Of a DNA stretch of 64,000 bases, positions 57,356-64,000 are shown in pieces. The stretch is from assembly GCA_014529385.2 (NCBI GenBank), contig CM043944.1, forward strand, positions 48,090,768 through 48,154,767, in the 5' to 3' direction. Positions within the stretch are counted from its first letter, which is position 1; each line of letters opens with the position of its first letter. The stretch is from Adiantum capillus-veneris. Its lineage: Eukaryota > Streptophyta > Polypodiopsida > Polypodiales > Pteridaceae. The notes beneath the pieces are model-generated. The model searched no databases. It saw nothing but the letters and a program-made list of their open reading frames with translations, and was not told the origin of the DNA. The translations under genes and the position numbers were made by a program.

Positions 57356-59884
57356 ATGGATTCCACCAAGTCATCGGCAACGAAGAGAAAAAGACCGACA
57401 ATCAAAGATGCTATTGCAGAAGCGGAACCCTTTGACATTCCAGCAGAAACCCTCAAGCCAACCAAAACTTGGGTGGAAGAAGCAGTATTGGAGAAAGAGG
57501 GAATAAAGATCTACCAGGGGACTTTCAGAGATCCTCAAGGGCAAGCGGTGGATGTACCGATGATCCCACAGGAATTGGTAGATTATAGCAGGTCAGGAGA
57601 CATCAGCAGGTACCTGGAAAGGGCAGACTTGCACAGTTTCTTCACCTCGAGACCATCAGGTGTGGATACAAGAAGAGTGTACGAGTTGGCAACATCCATT
57701 CAGAAGGATGGAAAAGCCACATTGACAGCCATGGATGGAGAGAAGGTAGAAGTACAGATCACTCCACAGCTAATTGCAGACGCATTGAAGCTGCACAACA
57801 AAGGGAGCTCGGTCAGGGAAAGAAGAGAGGCCATAGAGGTCTATGGGCCCAAGAAACAGAATGCGACCTATGGAGATATGGCGGACCCAAGAGCGGCAAC
57901 CCTTTGCCGACTGTACAACCAATTTCTTCATGTTTGCAATAAAAGACCGCAAAAGTATACGACACCACCCCATGCCATTGCGACCACCATCACATGGGCA
58001 TTAAAGAGCAATATGCCAAAAGAGGTGAATTACGCTCAACACATCCACGAGCAAGTAATTGCCATGCACAACGAGAAGCCAAAGTACATAGGAGGAGCGG
58101 AAATTCTGACAAGAATAGCTTATGAAGCTATTGGAGCTAGAGATCAGTGGCCAAAGGTTCCCTCCCAGAATGAGTGGCTTAGAGAAGCCGACGAGGAGGA
58201 AGAACAGCCTGAAGTATCCAAGAGGGCATCCACAAGAGCACGCCGGAAACTAGAAGTAGTTTCAGAACCTGAAGAGGATGTGGACGAGCCGCTTAAGAAG
58301 AAAGTAAAGAAGAAGGTTGTCCCCAAGCAAACCAAAAGTCAGAAAGCGGCAAGAATGGAAAGACTAGTGGAGCAGTTTAGAGTGGAAAGAGCTCTAAAGG
58401 GTGACTTTGAAGAAAAGTGGGTGCCAGACCCCACTAAAGTCGGAACTAGCTCAGCCAGGCCACATATTGATCAATACGATCAATATATTAAAGCTTATGA
58501 GGAGTCAGAGGCTATTCTGGAGCAGCAACCTGTCGAGCCATACACTGAAGAGGAGGTACAACAATTAAAAGCTGAGCTGAAAAAAGACGACAAGGGGAAA
58601 AGGAAAGTAGATGAGTCTACTAAGCCTCAAGAGAAAGATGGGCAAGCCGACAAAGGGAAAGCCAAGGAAGCTGAGGACAGATATCCCTTTATGACTGATG
58701 TACCAAGCCCTAAGAAGACGGAAAAAATTGTGGAGGAGACCACGGTAGGGGTGGACACAGATGATTTGGAAAAGCCAGAGGCCGAGACCAAAGAAGAGAA
58801 GATAGATCCAGTTCAGCAAAAGAGAAATGATTATGAGGATCTGGTAGAGATAGGATACACCGAAGAAGAGGCCCTTGAGGCAGTTTATGGGATCACCCTA
58901 CAAAAACAAGATGAACGGAGAGGGACAGAGAAAAAGACAAAGAGTAAAAAAGAAAGTGAAGAGAAACTGGACGAACCGAAAGTACTAGAAGAGCCAAAGC
59001 CAGTGGAGGTGGTGGCGGAAAGAGTTTTAGAGTTGACAGATGATGATGAAAAAGACATGCACATGGTGCATGAACTGCTTAGCAAGATAAAAGAAAGGTC
59101 CAAGGCAAAGGAAGTAGAGATTGAGACAGCCAAACAAAGGGAAGCAGAGTTGCAGAGAAATTTAGAGAATGCTATGACTGAATCTGAAAGTCATAAAGCA
59201 TCACTCTATGACGCGGAAAACGAGAGAGATGGCTTGGTACTCCAGCTAGCCGAGGCTTCAAGAGAAGTAACAAGTGCACAGGAAGCAAGGGAGCGGATAG
59301 AGGATGAGTTGGAGGCGGCTAAGGATGAGCTCATTGAGCTAAGGGAAAGAGTCGAGCTCCAAGAAAGAACAATCACTAGACTCAGGTCTACCCCTAGAGC
59401 TAGCAGAGCAGGAACCGAACAAGAGGGAGCTATCATACCAGTTTTGGAAGACCAGGTCCGAAGCTTACAAAGAGAGCTAAGATTAGAGCAAGTGCAAAGG
59501 TTGCACATTGCGGAGGGATCATTGGCCGCAGAGGAGAGGCTCACATTTGAAAATCAAACACTACGGACAGAGAATGAGGCCCTTCGCAAACAGCTCCAAG
59601 ATCTACAAGAGCAACAAAGAAGAGAGACAGAGACACCACAAGAAGAATCAGGTGGAGCAGCCATAGAGCTACCAGAAATTGGAGAGGCAACCACAATTGA
59701 AGATCCAGCCCCAGCTCAAGAGGTGGCCTCGACTTCAAGAATCTCTGAAGAAGAAGAACAAAGGCTCCATGACCAAATAGAAAAGTCAGCAGAGGAGAGT
59801 GCCAAGGCGGAAATGGAATGGGAGAGGAGACTCCTAATCTCCATTAGACTTCAGGGACTAGACACAAAAGTGCTCCATGAATAG
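57356..59884 (+). CDS. G1B ORF-X, 842-residue accessory protein with coiled coil
   Basis: Begins at ATG 57356 (MDSTKSSATKRKRP) and is open for 842 codons; G1A carries the first 473 (1944-3364). Seen: a basic N-terminus; a conserved region of about 240 residues (30-270; RVYELATSIQKDG, FLHVCNKRPQKY, EILTRIAYEAIGA); an acidic linker; a basic patch KKKVKKKVV (near 313-322) that could be a nuclear signal; a lysine-rich low-complexity part; and a long coiled coil (about 560-800, LENAMTESESHK, LRTENEALRKQLQ). No signal peptide or membrane segment, so not an envelope-type protein. Its place after pol matches the extra ORF of Athila-like elements. The N-terminal region may be related to plant transposon-protein domains; that is a guess. 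It ends with TAG at 59882-59884. Confidence 0.85.
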   Translation: MDSTKSSATKRKRPTIKDAIAEAEPFDIPAETLKPTKTWVEEAVLEKEGIKIYQGTFRDPQGQAVDVPMIPQELVDYSRSGDISRYLERADLHSFFTSRPSGVDTRRVYELATSIQKDGKATLTAMDGEKVEVQITPQLIADALKLHNKGSSVRERREAIEVYGPKKQNATYGDMADPRAATLCRLYNQFLHVCNKRPQKYTTPPHAIATTITWALKSNMPKEVNYAQHIHEQVIAMHNEKPKYIGGAEILTRIAYEAIGARDQWPKVPSQNEWLREADEEEEQPEVSKRASTRARRKLEVVSEPEEDVDEPLKKKVKKKVVPKQTKSQKAARMERLVEQFRVERALKGDFEEKWVPDPTKVGTSSARPHIDQYDQYIKAYEESEAILEQQPVEPYTEEEVQQLKAELKKDDKGKRKVDESTKPQEKDGQADKGKAKEAEDRYPFMTDVPSPKKTEKIVEETTVGVDTDDLEKPEAETKEEKIDPVQQKRNDYEDLVEIGYTEEEALEAVYGITLQKQDERRGTEKKTKSKKESEEKLDEPKVLEEPKPVEVVAERVLELTDDDEKDMHMVHELLSKIKERSKAKEVEIETAKQREAELQRNLENAMTESESHKASLYDAENERDGLVLQLAEASREVTSAQEARERIEDELEAAKDELIELRERVELQERTITRLRSTPRASRAGTEQEGAIIPVLEDQVRSLQRELRLEQVQRLHIAEGSLAAEERLTFENQTLRTENEALRKQLQDLQEQQRRETETPQEESGGAAIELPEIGEATTIEDPAPAQEVASTSRISEEEEQRLHDQIEKSAEESAKAEMEWERRLLISIRLQGLDTKVLHE

Positions 59885-59887
59885 TGG

Positions 59888-60631
59888 ATGCAACCCAGCC
59901 TGCCTTTCCCTTTGATGAAATTTGAAGTGCTAAAGACGAAAAAGAGAATAGAGGAGGAGCAGTATGTCGCTCTTTACGAAGGCGACATCACAAAGGAGGA
60001 ACAATCAAAGAAGATAGTAGATTCACAACCTAGATGGAGGAAAGGTTGGCTGAACAAATACCCAACCTACCTCATTTACTTGGTGGAGGCACCAAAGGAG
60101 ATTTGGGAGGATGCAACCTTCTGCCCGGTGCCAAGAGTTAGAAACTGCAAAGAGCATGGCAGGATTGCAGAAAAGAAGCCAAATTGGCTTAATTATCCCA
60201 GGATGCCAGGACCAAAGGCAGGAGAAAAAATAGGTAAAGCCTACATGGTGAAAACCCTAACGGGCACCATCAAGCTCTTTACTGACTCTCATGACCTTTC
60301 ATGTCAGATGCTCAAGAAAATCTGCAGGACTCTCTTAGCTTGCATTGAAGTGTTCGTGCCAGATAAAGCCACGACCTCGAGTCTACTATCGACGGCCGAC
60401 ACGGTGACTGATATGACGTACGATCTTTCATTGCAGCCTTCTCCAAAAGTGTTACACCTCCTATACCAAAGGATTATGTTTTTGCCTAGCTTCCACATGC
60501 AAACATTCAAAGAAGCTTTCTGCACCGGCTTTTTCACCCACGAAAGCAAAATATTCGGCCCAACCTTGACCATCAGCAACCTAGGATACGAATCACATTT
60601 GCAGATGCTCAAGACGACAGGACTTTATTGA
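59888..60631 (+). CDS. G1B ORF-Y, in frame with ORF-X after one TAG
   Basis: 247 codons from ATG 59888 to TGA 60629-60631, in the same frame as ORF-X and separated from it only by TAG TGG. Mixed alpha/beta-looking sequence with WRKGWLNKYPTYLIYL, FCPVPRVRNCKEHG and LHLLYQRIMFLPSFHM; no membrane segment and no recognised motif. It is either the C-terminal domain of ORF-X cut off by a mutation, a readthrough product, or a separate small protein. It ends 49 bases before the 3' LTR. Confidence 0.65.
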   Translation: MQPSLPFPLMKFEVLKTKKRIEEEQYVALYEGDITKEEQSKKIVDSQPRWRKGWLNKYPTYLIYLVEAPKEIWEDATFCPVPRVRNCKEHGRIAEKKPNWLNYPRMPGPKAGEKIGKAYMVKTLTGTIKLFTDSHDLSCQMLKKICRTLLACIEVFVPDKATTSSLLSTADTVTDMTYDLSLQPSPKVLHLLYQRIMFLPSFHMQTFKEAFCTGFFTHESKIFGPTLTISNLGYESHLQMLKTTGLY

Positions 60632-60668
60632 CCAAGCATAAAATTCATGTCAGGGACGACATGAACGC

Positions 60669-60680
60669 GGAGGGGGGGAG
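60669..60680 (+). promoter_or_regulatory. G1B polypurine tract
   Basis: GGAGGGGGGGAG directly before the 3' LTR, the plus-strand primer. Confidence 0.92.
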
Positions 60681-60965
60681 TGTTGAGCCAGCAGAGGATC
60701 ACACCCACATTTTTGCTCACACTCATCATTTTGTAACCATTGATTGTAATAAATGCCTTTCCGACATTAATTTTGATTTGAGCCATTCATTAAGTAACGG
60801 GACTCAATTGAGTTTCCAGCTTGTAATCCCAAAGTAATTTCACTTGCTGATGTAATTAGTTAGAGATGTTCTCACCTCCAAGGCTGAGGTATATAAGCCA
60901 AAGTTTTTGTAACCTAAGGGGGGGATTATTAATCAAAGTGAGTTTTTGGAGCGCCGTGACTGTGT

Positions 60966-61002
<37 letters not shown>

Positions 61003-61626
61003 TTATCTACTTGCTACGCGAGCTACGGAGCCACCATTGGAGATGCAACACCGCCATTGTGTTAGCAACGGCGAGAGCTACGCACAGATACCAAGAGTGC
61101 GCGCTATCGGCTTCTATGTGTGGTAAGTTCCTACGAGCTTCGGTGTGAGTTTTCTTCCAACTAGTGTGTCGGACTGGAGCGTGCAGCATATCGATAGAAC
61201 CACAACGAGTAGAGCTACACATTAGTACCATCGGGGTCAAGTTTCGAGCACCTGTATTTTTCGGCCTGTCTTCATACGTGTTTACCGCACGGAGTGGTTA
61301 TAGGTTGATTTTGCAGTTCAAGTCTTTAGGGTGTTGTTCTTACCTAGTGTATAGACTTCCCCTTGAGTTTGAGATCAATTCAATGATTCTAGATCCTGTT
61401 TCGTATAGCATTCGTTCGTAGTACGGATTTCAGTCACTTGCGTATTTTAGAACTTAGATTTGATTTCCTTAGTAGTGATTGTCATTAGAAGGTCGAGTAG
61501 GTGATTTGACACCCACCTAGTTGTTTCCATGCACCTGCGGGTCAAGCTCCGTCCTCGTCTGACAAATTCTGTTGTTGGTTGAGTTCTGGCTATTTAGCTT
61601 CCGCTAGCGGCGTAACCACCTTAACA
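60681..61626 (+). repeat. G1B 3' LTR (946 bp)
   Basis: TGTTGAGCCAGCAG ... CCACCTTAACA. The GA run is shorter (60968-61000) than in the 5' LTR. TATA TATATAA at 60890-60896. It is followed by the target copy GAATG. Confidence 0.95.
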
Positions 61627-63439
61627 GAATGCTTACATACAAATTCAAATGGCAAGAAGAAGACACATTTCCATTATTGCAAGGCTAATGATCAAGTATG
61701 GATGTTGCTAGTTGTAAAAAACAAGCACTACAAAAAAAGTTGGCGCTCTGGGGGGAGAAGTAGTTTGTAATTGACTTTCTTACCTCCTCCCAAAAAAGTG
61801 CACTGCTTTTTACCGATTTGATGTCCTTCACATTCAAAAACTGAAAATTTAGTCCCTTCATTATTGAAAGAGTGATTAAAAATCCTCAAATTTGGAGAAA
61901 CTTTCTTTGTTGTCTTCCTCCATTTCACTCGGATGGGAGCCTTTGTCCTCTTTGTGGCCATCCTCACCAATATGCAACTCGGAAGTAGACATCTTTGAGA
62001 TAGTCAAGTCCAAAGCCCAAAGCACCTTGAAGAGGTTTCCCATATGTATAGGAGCTTTCAGATTTTCAAGCCGGTTATCCTTATTGTGAGCATTACTTTG
62101 TGCCAAGGATTTGAAGCACTTCATTTGATAGTAGAGATTTTTTGATAGACATCATCCTCCTTTCTAGGAGGGAGGGATAGTACAATTTTTTAAAGAGGTT
62201 GAGATGGTGTTTTGTTAAGAAAAATAGAGGAAAAATGGAAACTAGGAGTGGAGTTGCTATTATTAGTTACTCCTTGCATTGCACAAGGGTGCTCTTGAGA
62301 GTTTTGATTATGAGTGACCGTCTTGCTAGTATCAATCATTATTTCTTCTTCATTGGGCCACCCCTCGGTCTTGCTTTATAGTCTCAATATCCATGTTGGA
62401 TAATGCCTACGATGAAAAAAGGGACGATGGAACCTTTTCCACCACAACACTTGTCGTCAAACTTGCATGGTTTAGATGGGAGTATGTCATTTTCATGAGC
62501 TAAAACACTTGAGCTACGAATGCCAAGCTTCAAAAAATCATCTTGATCAGCTAAATGTTTATCTTAGAAATATAAAGGTCAAGAAAAATGTCTAAGTAAA
62601 TGAGGTAGTGTATGACTGCATAATCATTATGTTTTACAAAATGAACATGTAGCATTGTTCTTGTTAAGCTAGGCTAGTAATTTTTTTATATTACTTTTGA
62701 TTAGAGAAATTATATCTAGTAATTTGTTTATACTACATTTTATTAGAGAAATTATATGTAGTAATTTGTTTATACTGCATTTGATTAGAGAAATTATATC
62801 TAAGCTCACTAGTTTCAAACATATAATTTGGAGAAATTATGTCTTCTTACACATGCTAAAACCAAATCTTTTTGCAAGAATTAAGCTCTTATGCAATAAA
62901 AAATAATCTTTGGAGAAACCAGGTTTAAGAATGCTAAGAAAAAGGTACAAATTGTGGGTTATTATAATGGCATGCATATGGAGATATGTTAGAAAGTTCA
63001 TATTTTGCTGGCAAAATATCCATTTGGGGATTCTACCCGCTATGAGTTTTTGGAAGAATTCAAGTATTCACCTATATTCAATTGGAGACATTATGCTTTA
63101 GCTTAGTAGAAAACCTTATTTTTCTAGAGAAGTTATATTTGGGATCCTACTTTTACTATGTATTTCTTGTGAAATTCCAATATTTTTTCTTTATTAAAGT
63201 TATGTTGGAGTTTAGAGAAAATCATATTTGTATGCAAAAATCCTACAGTTCAAGGACAAGCATTTTTTGTTGGAGAAATCAAGTTTGAAGCAAAGTCACA
63301 ACTATACTTCTAAGGCGAAATTTTATCTTAGCCTAACTCATACCATAGATATTTTCTTGAAAAAATAAAAAATTCATTTGTAGGATCAGTAAACCACTTT
63401 TTGCAAAAAAGTTGGCTTCATTGGAGCAAGAGTGGAGCA
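61627..63439. other. Flank right of G1B, mostly unrecognised
   Basis: Starts with the target copy GAATG. At about 61650-61695 a frame reads GKKKTHFHYCKAND, a damaged copia zinc knuckle very like C1 (GKKKMRCHYCKAND), so G1B landed beside copia gag debris. A 42-bp tandem repeat lies near 62697-62810. The rest is AT-rich with short ORFs and no recognised domain. Confidence 0.55.
62697..62810. repeat. 42-bp tandem repeat, about 2.7 units
   Basis: Units begin TTGATTAGAGAAATTATATC at 62697, then 62739 and 62781, with a few differences; the last is partial. AT-rich; no function suggested. Confidence 0.85.
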
Positions 63440-64000
63440 ACTACAACCTAGTTTCACTGGCAAAATTAGTATGGACTACACTTTGACAATGTCAAACCGC
63501 ATTTCGCACTACGTTTGGTCTTTACGAATATATAGTCATGCCTTTTGGCTTGACCAATGCACCAACCACATTCAACCGCTTGATAGAACTTTTATTGGAG
63601 TGTTCTTCGATGATATTATCATCTACTCTAATTCCTTAGACGAACACAAGCAACATCTCCAAGTAACATTTCAAGTTTTATGAAAGAATAAAATTTATAC
63701 TAATTGAAAGAAAAGTCAATTTTTCTTACAAGAGATTAAACATTTAGGTCACATTATCTCTCAAGGTGGCATACAAATAGATCCATCAAAGCTACAGGTA
63801 ATAAAAGGATGGCCTAATCCAAGGAATCTTCATGAACTAAGAAGCTTTATAGGTATGTTTGTGGATACTATAGACGCTTCATAGAAAGGTTCTCACAAAT
63901 CACGGGACCATTACATGACCTAACAAAGAAAAACGTTTGATATACATGGTCTACCAAGGAGAACAATGCTTTCAAAAAGCTTAAAGAAAAGCTTATCTCT
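63440..64000 (+). pseudogene. Ty3/gypsy (chromovirus-type) RT fragment, runs off window
   Basis: From 63496 one frame reads [30 protein letters not shown]. After a shift near 63595 another reads [21 protein letters not shown] (catalytic FDD). Further broken frames follow with HLGHIISQGGIQIDPSK, LRSFIGM and a thumb/RNase H junction (AFKKLKEKLIS). Several frameshifts and stops. The type differs from G1 RT (YMDD). The element continues to the right. Confidence 0.85.

Larger units (their letters stand above)
42781..61626 (+). mobile_element. G1B, complete giant Ty3/gypsy element (18.8 kb, Athila/Tat-like)
   Basis: Bounded by LTRs 42781-43766 and 60681-61626 and by the 5-bp target duplication GAATG at 42776-42780 and 61627-61631. 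Internal parts: tRNA-Asp primer site, leader with palindromes, N-terminal domain, gag, protease, RT, RNase H, integrase, a second retropepsin-like domain, an internal purine tract, a second palindrome block, ORF-X and ORF-Y, and a polypurine tract. The tRNA-Asp primer and the position of an extra ORF after pol resemble the Athila group. The lineage cannot be fixed without a tree of RT sequences. Confidence 0.95.

Noticed and set aside
59888-60631. ORF-Y as an envelope gene
   Set aside because: No signal peptide, no membrane segment and no cysteine pattern of a surface protein; it lies in frame with ORF-X.

Overview
This window is plant nuclear DNA made almost entirely of LTR retrotransposons in several layers of nesting. 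I see no intact host gene. The plant assignment rests on Ty1/copia elements primed by initiator tRNA-Met (TGGTATCAGAGC), large Athila/Tat-like Ty3/gypsy elements primed by tRNA-Asp (TGGCGCCGTTGCCGGGGA), and scrambled pieces of a cytosolic ribosomal protein uS9/RPS16 gene. The species cannot be read from the sequence. The very large gypsy elements and long GA/CT microsatellites suggest a large, repeat-rich genome; fern, lycophyte or gymnosperm is only a guess. Working labels: C1-C4 are copia elements; G1A and G1B are two copies of one giant gypsy family; G2 is a second gypsy family.

Left third (1-25442), a nested stack. C3 (copia, minus, 21365-25442) is the outermost. A C2 copia (plus, only the pol end and 3' LTR remain, 20314-21297) abuts its 3' end. 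G1A (gypsy, minus, 5' LTR 19295-20313) is inserted in C2. Inside G1A, a gypsy G2 (5' LTR 5805-7502, gag-protease 3650-5751) interrupts the reverse transcriptase, and C1 (copia, minus, 5' LTR 1717-1943, gag-protease 1-1354) interrupts the 3' accessory gene. C1 and C2 have 227-bp LTRs of the same family, so that family moved both before and after G1A arrived. G1A also carries an internal tandem duplication of leader-gag-protease (about 13667-18515 and 7735-13667). The left ends of all these elements lie outside the window.

Middle (25443-42780), old debris around one complete copia. It holds microsatellites, a gypsy integrase scrap (27310-27650), an LTR remnant (29310-29754), a decayed gypsy gag-protease on the minus strand (29749-31540), and complete but dead copia C4 (31682-37427, target duplication CACAC). 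It also holds RPS16 fragments in swapped order (39522-39882) and a gypsy RNase H remnant (40290-40810).

Right (42781-61626), G1B. This is a complete 18.8-kb gypsy element with target duplication GAATG, two LTRs, primer site and polypurine tract. Its order is: leader with palindromes, an unrecognised N-terminal domain, gag with two zinc knuckles, protease, RT, RNase H, duplicated integrase zinc module, integrase core, a second retropepsin-like domain, a tryptophan-repeat tail, an internal polypurine tract, a second palindrome block, and a long coiled-coil ORF (ORF-X) followed in frame after one TAG by ORF-Y. All gag-pol pieces from 46588 to 54552 share one frame, broken by four stops. The window ends in a decayed gypsy RT fragment (63440-64000).

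The most unusual signal is a 24-bp perfect palindrome (half-site AGACATCATACG). It occurs about ten times in G1B, in two blocks either side of gag-pol with nearly the same spacing, and again in G1A. It was seen only in this family. Together with the duplicated zinc module, the second protease and the extra 3' gene, it makes this family worth describing. All coordinates come from reading the sequence by eye and short motif comparison; no alignment or database search was run.
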